The notes under the pieces are model-generated. The model was not told the DNA's origin, made no database searches, and saw only the letters and a list, made by a program, of their open reading frames with translations. From Burkholderia sp. PAMC 26561 (GTDB lineage: Bacteria; Pseudomonadota; Gammaproteobacteria; Burkholderiales; Burkholderiaceae): DNA of 64,000 bases. The stretch covers positions 310,001-374,000 of the forward strand of contig NZ_CP014306.1 of assembly GCF_001557535.2 (NCBI RefSeq), read 5' to 3'. Below, one piece after another: positions 9,820-18,937 of this stretch. Position 1 is the first letter of the stretch. Each line of letters opens with the position of its first letter. The position numbers and the translations under genes are program-made.

Positions 9820-10014
9820 GGCGGCAGTACAGTCTCTAGCAAGTCGATGAACAGACTTCGGTTAAACGTCCGGTCACGAATGTTTCAGAAAAGCTCACAC
9901 CGAAGATTCGGACCGCGAAATCTGATTCTAAACGCTTGCTCCGCAATCGGCCGGTTACGCGGCCCTCGCGCATGTATCGGCGTATTACATTAGCTTACAA
10001 CGCGCTGTCTTGGC

Positions 10015-11097
10015 TCACGTAGGCACTGAGCCGCCGAGTGCAGCTTCCAGGTCCAGCAGTTCGCCGCAATGCAGCGGATCGTAGCCTTCGAGTTGCGCCA
10101 CGCCGCCCTTGAACGCTGCGCTGCGCAGCACGTCGAGCACGCCGGCTAGCTGGGCATCGGCGAGCTTGTCGCGGTCGCAGGCGAACAGATAATCCTCGTC
10201 GATGATCGGGATGAAATCGAGCGCGAACTGCTGCGCCGCCGGCTGCACGCCGAAGCCGAGGTCGGCCATGCCGCTCGCCACGAATGCAGCAATCGCCGAA
10301 TGTGTCAGTTCGGCAGTCGCGTAACCGTTGATGGTCGCCGGATTCACGCCAATTTGCCGCAGCGCCAGGTCGAGCAACATGCGCGTGCCCGAGCCGGGTT
10401 GCCGGTTCACGAAGCGGATGTCGTCGCGGGCGAGATCGCGCAATCCGCGTATGCCTTTCGGATTGCCCTTCGGCAAGAAAAGTCCCTGCGTGCGTCGCGT
10501 CAGGTGAATCAGGCCGTGCCGCCCCGCATCCAGCCACGGCCGATAAATCTCCGCGCAACTCGCACGGAACTCGCCGATCGGCAAATGAAAACCCGCGAGC
10601 TCGCATTCACCGCGCGCCAGGGCGCTTACGGCTTCGGCGCTCTCCCGGTATTTGATATCGGCGGGAATCCGTTTTGCGGCCAGCGCACCGACGAGCGCCG
10701 CAACCGCATAACCGTGCGACGCGTGAATACGGACTTCACTGACCGCGCGCAACAACCGCCGGTTCAACTCACCGGCTACTTCGCTCGCCACCGCCTGAAG
10801 CGGACCGTCGAGCCGATCGTTCGACATACGCTGCGCCCGCAAGACGGCATCACCGAGTTCCGACAACACCGACCCGCGCCCGCGCGACTTGGTGATCAGC
10901 GCGCCGCCCAACCGTGTCTCGATTTCGCGCAACAGGCCCCACGCATGCCGGTAGGACAAACCCTTAGCCGATGCTGCCTGCGCAATACTTCCGGTCTGCG
11001 AAACGAGCAGCAAAAGCGGCACGGCCGCGCTGAGACTGGCTTCGCGGCCTGCTGCATCGCGCAAGACGAGTTCGGTCCGGCATTCAACGTCGATCAT
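10015..11097 (-). CDS. fdsR: ModE/LysR-like regulator with PBP-like domain, probable FdsR
   Basis: A 360-residue regulator. Residues 20-85 form a ModE-type winged helix (TGSIAQAASAKGLSYRHAWGLLREIETRLGG). From about residue 120 a periplasmic-binding-protein-like domain follows (GHLP-type GEFRASCAEIY, RQPGSGTRMLLDLAL, GMADLGFGVQPAAQQFALDFIPI). In Cupriavidus necator a divergently placed regulator, FdsR, controls the fds operon in response to formate. The same divergent position and architecture support that assignment here, but the ligand is inferred. It faces fdsG across 129 bp containing repeated CATATGC motifs. Confidence 0.8.
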   Translation of the reverse strand: MIDVECRTELVLRDAAGREASLSAAVPLLLLVSQTGSIAQAASAKGLSYRHAWGLLREIETRLGGALITKSRGRGSVLSELGDAVLRAQRMSNDRLDGPLQAVASEVAGELNRRLLRAVSEVRIHASHGYAVAALVGALAAKRIPADIKYRESAEAVSALARGECELAGFHLPIGEFRASCAEIYRPWLDAGRHGLIHLTRRTQGLFLPKGNPKGIRGLRDLARDDIRFVNRQPGSGTRMLLDLALRQIGVNPATINGYATAELTHSAIAAFVASGMADLGFGVQPAAQQFALDFIPIIDEDYLFACDRDKLADAQLAGVLDVLRSAAFKGGVAQLEGYDPLHCGELLDLEAALGGSVPT

Positions 11098-11205
11098 ATG
11101 CAGTTGTTGTTCCTATTGCCATCGACTGGATAGCCTCGTATCTTGCATATCAGAGGCTCGGTACAGCGATTATAAGACCGATATATGCATTAATAAAACA
11201 TATGC
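11095..11205. promoter_or_regulatory. Candidate operator region between fdsR and fdsG
   Basis: The motif CATATG(C)/(T)GCATAT occurs at 11095-11101, 11144-11150, 11183-11190 and 11199-11205. The last two face each other around an AT-rich spacer near the fdsG side. Repetition of one short motif in a divergent promoter suggests binding sites for FdsR. No binding data are available. Confidence 0.45.
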
Positions 11206-11226
11206 CGAGCGATGGAGACTCCCCAC

Positions 11227-11733
11227 ATGGTCCAGATTGCCAGTAGCAACCCGAATGAACCCGCCGTCACGCCCGACGAACGCGTTGCGCGCCACTTGAA
11301 ACCCGGTGCGTCGCTGATCGCCGTGCTGCACGCAATCCAGGACGAGGCCGGCTTCATTCCTGCCGATGTCATCGCCCCGCTCGCCGTGGCGATGTCGCTT
11401 TCGCGCGCCGAAGTGCATGGCGTGATCACCTATTACCACCACTTCCGCTCGGAACCGCCGGCGCGCGTCACGGTTCAGCTATGCCGCGCCGAAGCGTGCA
11501 AGAGCATGGGAACGGAGGCGCTGGCCGAGCATATCGAAGGACATACCGGCTGCAAGTTCGACTCCGGTCATCAGCCCGATACCGAACTCGAAACCGTCTA
11601 TTGCCTCGGGCAATGCGCGTTGTCGCCGGCCATGACGATCAATGGCGAGCTGTACGCCCGCGTCACGCCGCAGAAATTCGATCGGCTATATGAAGAGGCG
11701 CGCGTTCACACGAGCGTGGAGGACCTGGTATGA
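11227..11733 (+). CDS. fdsG: NAD-dependent formate dehydrogenase gamma subunit (NuoE-like)
   Basis: The 168-residue subunit carries one [2Fe-2S] cluster and passes electrons towards the FMN subunit. Its thioredoxin-like fold and cysteine set match NuoE: CRAEACKSMG (C-x4-C) and CLGQCALSP (C-x3-C). GVITYYHHFRSEPPAR is also typical. I chose Met 11227 because GGAG lies nine bases upstream; an ATG at 11212 is in frame but lacks a site. It heads the fdsGBAD operon and overlaps fdsB by four bases (ATGA). Confidence 0.94.
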   Translation: MVQIASSNPNEPAVTPDERVARHLKPGASLIAVLHAIQDEAGFIPADVIAPLAVAMSLSRAEVHGVITYYHHFRSEPPARVTVQLCRAEACKSMGTEALAEHIEGHTGCKFDSGHQPDTELETVYCLGQCALSPAMTINGELYARVTPQKFDRLYEEARVHTSVEDLV

Positions 11734-13286
11734 CACGCATCTACGTTCCCTGCGATTCCTCGGCGCTGGCGCTGGGCGCCAATCGCGTTGCGCTGGCCGT
11801 TGCTTCGGAAGCCCAGAAACGCGGCATTGAAGTCGAGATCGTGCGCAACGGTTCGCGCGGCATGTTGTGGCTCGAACCACTCGTCGAAGTCGAGACGGCG
11901 GAAGGCCGTATCGGCTATTCGAACGTCGATGAAGACGATGTCCCCGCCCTCTTCGACGCCGGCTTTGTTACCGGCGCTGCGCATGACAAGCGCATCGGCG
12001 TGGTCGACACCATGCCGTGGCTTGCGAACCAGCAGCGGCTGACATTCGCGCGCGTCGGCATCACGGACCCGCTTTCCACCGATGACTACGTCGCCCACGG
12101 CGGCCTCGAAGGCCTGCGTCGTGCGCTCGAAACCGATGGCGACGCCGCATGTGAAGCGCTGCTCGAATCGGGCTTGCGCGGACGCGGCGGCGCAGCGTTC
12201 CCGGCCGGCATCAAATGGCGCACGGTTCGCGCGGCCGTGGCGCCGCAGAAGTACGTGGTCTGCAACGCCGACGAAGGCGATTCCGGCACGTTCTCAGACC
12301 GCCTCGTGATGGAAAGCGATCCGTACATGTTGATCGAAGGGATGATCATCGCGGGGATCGTGACGAACGCGACGAAAGGCTACATCTACGTGCGCAGCGA
12401 ATATCCGCACGCGATCACCACGCTGAACCGCGCGATTGTCAAAGCGCGCGAAGCCGGCTGGCTCGGTGCGAATGTGCTCGGCAGCGGCAAGGTGTTCGAA
12501 CTCGAAGTCGCCAAGGGCGCGGGCTCGTATGTTTGCGGTGAGGAAACCGCGCTGCTGGAATCGCTGGAAGGAAAACGCGGCGTGGTGCGCGCGAAGCCGC
12601 CGGTTCCTGCGCTGGTCGGTTTGTTCGGCCAGCCGACGGTGATCAACAACGTCATCACACTGGCAACTGTGCCCATCATCTTCGCCAAGGGCGCGGCGTT
12701 CTACCGCGACTTCGGCATGGGCCGTTCACGCGGCACGCTGCCGTTCCAGATCGCCGGGAACGTGAAGCAAGGCGGTCTCGTGGAACTCGCGTTCGGCGTC
12801 ACGCTGCGCGAACTGATCTACGAATATGGCGGTGGCACGGCAACCGGCCGGCCGGCGCGCGCTGTGCAAGTCGGCGGTCCGCTTGGCACATATTTGCCCG
12901 AGAGCCAATGGGATATCCCCATGGATTACGAAGCGTATGCGGCGGTGGGCGCGGTGGTCGGTCATGGCGGCATCGTGATTCACGACGACACCTCCAACCT
13001 CGCCGACCTCGCCCAGTACGCAATGCACTTCTGCGCCGTCGAATCCTGCGGCAAATGCACGCCGTGCCGGATCGGTTCCACGCGCGGCGTTGAAGTCATC
13101 GCGAAGATCCGCGCCGGCGATACGTCGCCGAAACAGGTTACGTTGCTGCGCGAACTCTGCGACACCATGCTTGCCGGATCGCTCTGCGCGATGGGCGGCA
13201 TGACGCCCTATCCGGTGATGTCCGCCCTCGATCATTTCCCCGAAGACTTCGGTCTTTCGCGTAAGCCGTCGCAGAAAGCGGCTTAA
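11730..13286 (+). CDS. fdsB: NAD-dependent formate dehydrogenase beta subunit (NuoF-like)
   Basis: The 518-residue diaphorase subunit binds FMN, a [4Fe-4S] cluster and NAD+, and reduces NAD+ with electrons from formate. The first 110 residues form a thioredoxin-like [2Fe-2S]-type extension as in FdsB/HoxF proteins. NAD binding is seen in GLRGRGGAAFPAGIKW, FMN binding in CNADEGDSGTFSDRLV and GAGSYVCGEETALLESLEGKRG, and the iron-sulphur ligands in ESCGKCTPCR plus a later Cys in GSLCAMGG. The ATG overlaps the fdsG stop, indicating translational coupling. Confidence 0.96.
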   Translation: MTRIYVPCDSSALALGANRVALAVASEAQKRGIEVEIVRNGSRGMLWLEPLVEVETAEGRIGYSNVDEDDVPALFDAGFVTGAAHDKRIGVVDTMPWLANQQRLTFARVGITDPLSTDDYVAHGGLEGLRRALETDGDAACEALLESGLRGRGGAAFPAGIKWRTVRAAVAPQKYVVCNADEGDSGTFSDRLVMESDPYMLIEGMIIAGIVTNATKGYIYVRSEYPHAITTLNRAIVKAREAGWLGANVLGSGKVFELEVAKGAGSYVCGEETALLESLEGKRGVVRAKPPVPALVGLFGQPTVINNVITLATVPIIFAKGAAFYRDFGMGRSRGTLPFQIAGNVKQGGLVELAFGVTLRELIYEYGGGTATGRPARAVQVGGPLGTYLPESQWDIPMDYEAYAAVGAVVGHGGIVIHDDTSNLADLAQYAMHFCAVESCGKCTPCRIGSTRGVEVIAKIRAGDTSPKQVTLLRELCDTMLAGSLCAMGGMTPYPVMSALDHFPEDFGLSRKPSQKAA

Positions 13287-13302
13287 AAGAAGGAGCACAT
13301 AT

Positions 13303-16212
13303 ATGTCCAGTTCTTCCTGCGGTTCCGGTAATTGCGCCTGCAAAACGAAGCTGCGCGATCCCTTCGACGATACCGACTACGGCACGCCGCTGCGCCATGC
13401 CGATATCGATGTGACGCTGGATATCGATGGCACGCCGGTCACCGTGCCGGCCGGAACGTCGGTGATGCGCGCGGCGATCGAGGCCGGTGTAAACGTGCCG
13501 AAACTCTGCGCGACGGATTCGCTCGAGCCGTTTGGTTCGTGCCGTCTCTGCCTGGTCGAAATCGAGGGCAAGCGGGGTTATCCGGCATCGTGCACGACAC
13601 CCGTTGAAGCCGGCATGAAAGTGCGCACGCAAACGGACAAGCTGCAGTCGCTGCGCAAGAACGTGATGGAGTTGTACATCTCCGATCACCCGCTCGATTG
13701 CCTGACATGCCCGGCAAACGGCGACTGCGAACTGCAGGACATGGCGGGCGTGGTCGGTTTGCGCGAAGTGCGCTACGGCTACGAAGGCGCGAATCACCTG
13801 AAGGACAAGAAGGACGAATCCAATCCGTATTTCACGTACGACGCGTCGAAGTGCATCGTATGTAACCGATGCGTGCGCGCGTGCGAAGAGACGCAAGGCA
13901 CGTTCGCGCTGACCATCGCGGGACGCGGTTTCGAATCGCGCGTGGCGGCAAGCGAAAACCAGCCGTTCATGGAATCAGAATGCGTGTCGTGCGGCGCGTG
14001 CGTGGCGGCATGCCCAACGGCGACGCTGCAGGAAAAGACCGTCATCATGCTGGGTCAGCCCGAGCATTCGGTCGTGACCACGTGCGCGTACTGCGGTGTC
14101 GGCTGCTCGCTGAAGGCGGAAATGAAAGGCAGCCAGGTCGTGCGCATGGTGCCGAACAAGAACGGCGATGCCAACGACGGCCACGCCTGCGTCAAGGGCC
14201 GCTTTGCATGGGGTTATGCCACGCACAAGGACCGCATCACCAAGCCGATGATCCGCGCGAAGATCACCGACCCGTGGCGCGAAGTGAGCTGGGAAGAAGC
14301 GCTTTCGTACGCGGCGAGCGAATTCCGCCGCATTCAGGACAAGTACGGCGTGGATTCGATCGGCGGGATTACATCGTCACGATGCACGAACGAGGAAACC
14401 TACCTCGTGCAAAAACTCGTGCGCGCGGCGTTCGGCAACAACAACGTCGATACCTGCGCCCGTGTTTGCCATTCGCCGACGGGTTACGGGCTGAAGACAA
14501 CGCTGGGAGAATCGGCGGGCACGCAGACCTTTGCATCGGTTGAGAAGGCCGACGTGATCATGGTGATTGGTGCGAATCCGACCGATGGCCACCCTGTGTT
14601 TGCATCGCGTCTCAAGCGGCGCGTGCGTGAAGGCGCGCAACTGCTCGTGGTGGATCCGCGCCGGATCGATATCGTCGATACGCCGCACGTGAAGGCTTCG
14701 CATCATCTGGCCTTGCGTCCGGGCACGAACGTCGCGGTGGTCAACTCACTCGCCCATGTGATCGTCACCGAAGGGCTCGTGGACGAAGAATTCGTAGCCG
14801 AGCGCTGCGAAGCACGCGCGTTCCAGCAATGGCGCGACTTTGTATCGTTGGAAGAAAACTCGCCTGAAGCCATGGAAGCCATTACCGGCGTTCCGGCGCA
14901 GTCCGTTCGCGAAGCCGCGCGCATTTATGCCAACGCACGCAACGGCGCGATCTATTACGGCCTCGGCGTGACGGAACATGCGCAAGGCTCGACGACGGTC
15001 ATGGGCATTGCGAATCTTGCGATGGCAACGGGCAATATCGGCCGTGAAGGTGTCGGCGTGAATCCGCTGCGTGGCCAGAACAACGTGCAGGGTTCGTGCG
15101 ACATGGGTTCGTTCCCGCACGAGTTGCCGGGCTATCGCCATATCAGCGACGCGGCTGTGCGCGCATTGTTCGAAGAAGCGTGGAGCGTCAAGCTGCAGTC
15201 GGAACCGGGCCTGCGCATTCCGAACATGTTCGATGCCGCCGTTCACGGCAGCTTCCTCGGCCTTTATTGCCAGGGCGAGGACATCGTCCAGTCGGACCCG
15301 AATACGCAGCACGTATCGAAGGCGTTGTCGTCGATGGAATGTATCGTCGTGCAGGATATCTTCCTGAACGAAACCGCCAAGTATGCGCATGTGTTCCTGC
15401 CGGGTTCGTCGTTCCTGGAAAAGGACGGCACATTCACGAATGCCGAACGCCGCATTTCGCGCGTGCGCAAGGTCATGCCTCCGCTGCCGGGTCTTGCCGA
15501 CTGGGAAGTGACGATCAAGCTGGCGCGCGCGCTCGGTTATGAAATGGGCTACACGCACCCGTCACAGATCATGGATGAGATCGCAAGCCTCACGCCGACG
15601 TTCACGGGCGTGTCGTACAAGCGTCTCGATGAACTCGGCAGCATCCAGTGGCCTTGCAACGCGCAGGCGCCGGAAGGCACGCCGACCATGCATATCGATG
15701 AATTCGTGCGCGGCAAGGGTCACTTCGTGATCACGAAGTTCATCGCGACGCCGGAGAAGGTCACGCGCAAATACCCGCTGCTGCTGACGACGGGGCGAAT
15801 CCTGTCGCAGTACAACGTGGGCGCGCAAACGCGGCGCACGGAGAATTCGCGCTGGCACGACGAGGACCGGCTGGAGATTCATCCGGTCGACGCCGAGGAC
15901 CGTGGGATCAAGGCGGACGACTGGGTGGGTATTGAATCGCGTGCGGGTCAGACTGTGCTGCGCGCCAAGATCACCGAGCGCATGCAACCGGGCGTGGTGT
16001 ACACGACCTTCCACTTCCCGGAATCAGGCGCGAACGTGATCACCACCGACTCCTCCGACTGGGCCACGAACTGCCCCGAGTACAAGGTGACGGCCGTGCA
16101 GGTGATGCCGGTGGAACAGCCGTCGCAATGGCAAAAGGAGTATTCGGCGTTCAATGTTCAGCAGCTCGAGTTCCTGAACTTGCGTGAATTGCCGGTTACG
16201 TCGGGGAAATAA
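13303..16212 (+). CDS. fdsA: NAD-dependent formate dehydrogenase catalytic alpha subunit
   Basis: The 969-residue subunit oxidises formate to CO2 at a molybdenum bis-MGD centre. An N-terminal [2Fe-2S] ferredoxin domain (CRLCLVEIEG) is followed by a His-Cys-type region (HPLDCLTCPANGDCELQ) and two [4Fe-4S] motifs (CIVCNRCVRAC, CVSCGACVAACP). The molybdopterin oxidoreductase domain then has a further [4Fe-4S] motif beginning CAYCGVGC. The predicted Mo ligand is Cys389, next to His390 in RVCHSPTGYG; Cys followed by His matches the formate dehydrogenase active site rather than a selenocysteine enzyme. A strong AAGGAG site precedes the start. Confidence 0.97.
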   Translation: MSSSSCGSGNCACKTKLRDPFDDTDYGTPLRHADIDVTLDIDGTPVTVPAGTSVMRAAIEAGVNVPKLCATDSLEPFGSCRLCLVEIEGKRGYPASCTTPVEAGMKVRTQTDKLQSLRKNVMELYISDHPLDCLTCPANGDCELQDMAGVVGLREVRYGYEGANHLKDKKDESNPYFTYDASKCIVCNRCVRACEETQGTFALTIAGRGFESRVAASENQPFMESECVSCGACVAACPTATLQEKTVIMLGQPEHSVVTTCAYCGVGCSLKAEMKGSQVVRMVPNKNGDANDGHACVKGRFAWGYATHKDRITKPMIRAKITDPWREVSWEEALSYAASEFRRIQDKYGVDSIGGITSSRCTNEETYLVQKLVRAAFGNNNVDTCARVCHSPTGYGLKTTLGESAGTQTFASVEKADVIMVIGANPTDGHPVFASRLKRRVREGAQLLVVDPRRIDIVDTPHVKASHHLALRPGTNVAVVNSLAHVIVTEGLVDEEFVAERCEARAFQQWRDFVSLEENSPEAMEAITGVPAQSVREAARIYANARNGAIYYGLGVTEHAQGSTTVMGIANLAMATGNIGREGVGVNPLRGQNNVQGSCDMGSFPHELPGYRHISDAAVRALFEEAWSVKLQSEPGLRIPNMFDAAVHGSFLGLYCQGEDIVQSDPNTQHVSKALSSMECIVVQDIFLNETAKYAHVFLPGSSFLEKDGTFTNAERRISRVRKVMPPLPGLADWEVTIKLARALGYEMGYTHPSQIMDEIASLTPTFTGVSYKRLDELGSIQWPCNAQAPEGTPTMHIDEFVRGKGHFVITKFIATPEKVTRKYPLLLTTGRILSQYNVGAQTRRTENSRWHDEDRLEIHPVDAEDRGIKADDWVGIESRAGQTVLRAKITERMQPGVVYTTFHFPESGANVITTDSSDWATNCPEYKVTAVQVMPVEQPSQWQKEYSAFNVQQLEFLNLRELPVTSGK

Positions 16213-16214
16213 TC

Positions 16215-16457
16215 ATGGATGTGAACAGCCTGGTGGACATGGCAAATCAGATTGGTGAGTTCTTCGATTCGATGCCGGATCACGAGGAAGCGCTCGATGG
16301 CATCGCCAATCACATTCACAAGTACTGGGCGCCGCGAATGCGAACGCCGATTCTGGAAGCGCTGGATGATCCGGAGTTAAGCGCGAAGCTTCATCCGATC
16401 GTGGTGAAGGCGCTGACCAAGCATCGGGAAGTGCTGACGCCGGCGGTTGCGGCTTAG
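16215..16457 (+). CDS. fdsD: Formate dehydrogenase delta subunit
   Basis: An 80-residue protein starting two bases after the fdsA stop. The sequence (VDMANQIGEFFDSMPDHEEA, then IHKYWAPRMR) is typical of FdsD, a small accessory subunit found with soluble NAD-dependent formate dehydrogenases. In Cupriavidus necator the order is fdsGBACD, where fdsC is the FdhD-like sulphur-transfer chaperone. Here fdsD follows fdsA directly and fdsC is absent from the operon. The operon ends with a terminator at 16489-16513. Confidence 0.92.
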   Translation: MDVNSLVDMANQIGEFFDSMPDHEEALDGIANHIHKYWAPRMRTPILEALDDPELSAKLHPIVVKALTKHREVLTPAVAA

Positions 16458-16488
16458 GGGTTGGGGTGTTTTCGATACCTGAGAATGG

Positions 16489-16513
16489 GGACCGCTGCGG
16501 CGGTCCTTTTTTT
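16489..16513 (+). terminator. Terminator of the fds operon
   Basis: The stem GGACCGC / GCGGTCC with a short loop is followed by seven T, about 30 bp after the fdsD stop. Confidence 0.92.
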
Positions 16514-16539
16514 CGCCGTTTTTATGGGCTCGAATCGAA

Positions 16540-16555
16540 TATAATCATTTTGATT
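16540..16555 (+). promoter_or_regulatory. Toxin-antitoxin promoter and probable autoregulatory operator
   Basis: A perfect TATAAT (16540-16545) overlaps the palindrome AATCATTTTGATT (16543-16555) just upstream of the antitoxin gene. Ribbon-helix-helix antitoxins usually repress their own promoter at such a palindrome. The -35 region is poor. Confidence 0.6.
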
Positions 16556-16576
16556 AGAATTGACTGGAGGTACAAG

Positions 16577-16849
16577 ATGCCGCGCACGATGACCGCACAT
16601 GTGGAAGACGCGTTAGCAGAACGCGTAGATGAGCTCGCAAAAAGGCTGGATCGGCCCCGGGGTTGGCTGATAAGCAAAGCGCTAGAGCAGTTTGTTGAAC
16701 TCGAAGACACCAGAGACCGGCTGACGCGTGAGGGCATCGCGAGCCTGCGGGCGGGAAAGAGCGTTCCCCACGAAGATGTGAGGGCTTGGGCGGAGAGCTT
16801 AAGTACCAAGAAGCCGTTGTCATTTCCGAAAGAGAAACGTGGCGCTTGA
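16577..16849 (+). CDS. Antitoxin, ribbon-helix-helix (CopG/ParD-like)
   Basis: A 90-residue protein. Its N-terminal 45 residues read as a ribbon-helix-helix DNA-binding domain: beta strand TMTAHVEDALAERVDELA, then RPRGWLISKALEQFVELED. The C-terminal part (LTREGIASLRAGKSVPHEDV) should wrap the toxin. The start at 16577 follows a good GGAGG site; an upstream in-frame start runs through the fds terminator and is rejected. It overlaps the toxin start by 11 bases, as is usual in type II pairs. Confidence 0.9.
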   Translation: MPRTMTAHVEDALAERVDELAKRLDRPRGWLISKALEQFVELEDTRDRLTREGIASLRAGKSVPHEDVRAWAESLSTKKPLSFPKEKRGA

Positions 16850-17126
16850 CGTTACATGGTCCCAGGAAGCGCTGGACGACCTCAAACGCTTATACGACTT
16901 TCTTGTCCTGAATAATCCGGCCGCCGCTACCCAAAGCACGATTGATTTAATCGATGGTGTTGACTTCGTCGTCGACAACCCGGGGCTTGCTGTCAAGTTG
17001 CCACAATTTGCACCTGTAGACATTCGAAGAGCGTTTGTGAGCCGTTACGAGATACGTTTTGCGTTCAATTTGAGCGACGATCAGATTGACGTTGTGCGTA
17101 TTTTCAGTCAGCGAGAAGACCGCTAG
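16839..17126 (+). CDS. Toxin, RelE/ParE family
   Basis: A 95-residue protein beginning with GTG inside the antitoxin gene. The layout WSQEALDDLKRLYDFLVLNNP, DFVVDNPGLAVKLP, RRAFVSRYEIRFAFNLSDDQIDVVRIFSQRED is that of the RelE/ParE superfamily, with the conserved central Arg and the C-terminal V-R-I-x-H/S-x-R-x-x strand. ParE proteins poison gyrase and RelE proteins cut mRNA; which applies here cannot be decided. Its small size, overlap and partner support a working type II module. Confidence 0.9.
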   Translation: MALDVTWSQEALDDLKRLYDFLVLNNPAAATQSTIDLIDGVDFVVDNPGLAVKLPQFAPVDIRRAFVSRYEIRFAFNLSDDQIDVVRIFSQREDR

Positions 17127-17158
17127 ATTGACCGTGATCGGGGGCATGCGTGTGGACC

Positions 17159-18865
17159 CTACTCCTCCGTCCCCGCCCCGAACCACGTCTCGCAGTGCCT
17201 CAACAACCCTTGCGTATCGGAAGGCGCGCGTCCTCGCGCTGCAATATATCCATCCGGCCGCACCAGATAAAAACACGGCCGCGTCCTTCCATACGCTTCA
17301 GTCAACGAACGTGCGCCGTCATCGCCTTTATCGGTGATGCGCCACACGCGCACACTGTTCGGCAACGCCTCTTCTACTGATTTCGCCAATTCATCGAGCT
17401 CCTTGTCGCGCAATGCGTGCGCCACGGTCAGCGTCGCGGGCGCAAGTGCAATGTCATCGTCCTCCGAGGGCTTCACCATCAGGAACAGCGAGAAATACGC
17501 GGGATCGTGAAGATCGAAGAGACAACCGACACCGGGCGCACGCCCAAGCGGTCCATCGACCACATGCACCCACGCATCCGGCGCGCGATCGCCCGCACGC
17601 GGGCCGCCATCGAGCCCGCGTTCGAGCGTCAACGGACTTTTCCGATATTGCACCGACAACTCGCTGACCGTGCGCCGCGCGGCATCGCGCAAGGGACCGA
17701 TCGCCGATAACACCGGCATCACGTGATCGCGAATCAGCTTCATCGGGCCATGTTCGGCGGCGGCCATCTGCGTCATGAAACTCGATGTCCGCAGCACTTC
17801 GCGCTCTATAGGATGACGCTCGGTGTGGTACGTATCGAGCAGTCGATCCGACGCCACGCCCGCCAGCGTCCGCGCGATCTTCCAGCCCAGATTGAACGCT
17901 TCCTGAATGCCCGTATTCATGCCTTGCGCACCGGCAGGACTATGGACATGCGCGGCATCGCCGGCGAGGAACACGCGCCCGGATCGCATCTGGTCCACCA
18001 TGCGGTTGTTCAGCCGGAAATACGATGACCATGCGAGGTTCGTCACCGTCACCCGATGATGAATGCGCCGCGCGATGAGTTCGCGGCATTCATCGAGCGT
18101 AGGCGCCGCGCTTTTTTGCAGGCTGTCGGGCGCGTCCGGCGATCGTGCCGCGACGCGCTGATCGGCGATCAGGCGCGTGCGCCCGCCACCCATCGGGAAC
18201 AACGTGGCAATGCCTTCACCCGACGCAAAGATATGGAATTCGTCGTCGGGCCATTCGGTGTCGGCGTGAAGATCGGCGAGCAGGAAAGTCTGCTCGAAGG
18301 TCTTTCCCGTGAACTCGATGTTCAGTCTATGCCTCACCGTGCTGTGTGCGCCGTCCGCTCCAATCAGGTACGACGGCCGCACATGCTCTTCCGCGCCGTT
18401 GGCATGCTGCAGCGTGGCTTCAAGCCCCGCCGCCCCCTGGTTGAAGTGGATCAATTCCACGCCACGTTCCACACGCACATCGAACGTTTCAAGATGTTCG
18501 GTCATGAGACGTTCGGTGACGGATTGATCGAGGAAAAGCAGAAAGGGATAACGCGTTTGCAAGGGATCGAAGTCGAGTTGCGTGAGGCGCTGCCCGTTCG
18601 AATAAAGGTTGCCAGTCCGCGCCCGGTGACCCAGTTCCAGAAACGGCTCGACCAGCCTGTGCTGTTCGAACAATTCGAGCGTGCGCGCCTGGATGCCGAT
18701 GGCGCGCGACCACGGCGAGGGTTCGGGGGCTTTATCGACCAGGCGCACCGGAATGCCGGCGCGCGAGAGGCTCATGGCAGCGGCGAGACCCGTGGGACCG
18801 GCGCCCGCGATGAGCACCGGCGATACATCGAGCGTTTTGTGTCGGTTCGGCTTCTGCGCGGACAT
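17159..18865 (-). CDS. FAD-dependent aromatic-ring monooxygenase (PheA/TfdB family)
   Basis: A 568-residue group A flavoprotein hydroxylase. The Rossmann FAD motif is VLIAGAGPTGLAAAMSL, the DG motif is IGADGAHSTVRH, and the GD motif is FLAGDAAHVHSPAGAQGMNTGIQ. The C-terminal 160 residues resemble the thioredoxin-like domain of phenol-type hydroxylases. Such enzymes use NAD(P)H and O2 to hydroxylate phenolic or polyketide-like substrates; the substrate here is unknown. The start at 18865 is favoured because GGAG lies seven bases upstream; two further Met codons lie 12-15 bases ahead. It sits downstream of the metal exporter genes on the same strand. Confidence 0.88.
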   Translation of the reverse strand: MSAQKPNRHKTLDVSPVLIAGAGPTGLAAAMSLSRAGIPVRLVDKAPEPSPWSRAIGIQARTLELFEQHRLVEPFLELGHRARTGNLYSNGQRLTQLDFDPLQTRYPFLLFLDQSVTERLMTEHLETFDVRVERGVELIHFNQGAAGLEATLQHANGAEEHVRPSYLIGADGAHSTVRHRLNIEFTGKTFEQTFLLADLHADTEWPDDEFHIFASGEGIATLFPMGGGRTRLIADQRVAARSPDAPDSLQKSAAPTLDECRELIARRIHHRVTVTNLAWSSYFRLNNRMVDQMRSGRVFLAGDAAHVHSPAGAQGMNTGIQEAFNLGWKIARTLAGVASDRLLDTYHTERHPIEREVLRTSSFMTQMAAAEHGPMKLIRDHVMPVLSAIGPLRDAARRTVSELSVQYRKSPLTLERGLDGGPRAGDRAPDAWVHVVDGPLGRAPGVGCLFDLHDPAYFSLFLMVKPSEDDDIALAPATLTVAHALRDKELDELAKSVEEALPNSVRVWRITDKGDDGARSLTEAYGRTRPCFYLVRPDGYIAARGRAPSDTQGLLRHCETWFGAGTEE

Positions 18866-18937
18866 GCGCTTCTCCATCAAACGTCACTGACTTCCAGTGT
18901 ACGCCGGTCGTAATCGGCAAACGCGGGGATCCAACCC

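Noticed and set aside
16466..16576. Longer N-terminus for the antitoxin
   Set aside because: The extension runs through the fds terminator and the TATAAT; the Met at 16577 has a strong ribosome-binding site.
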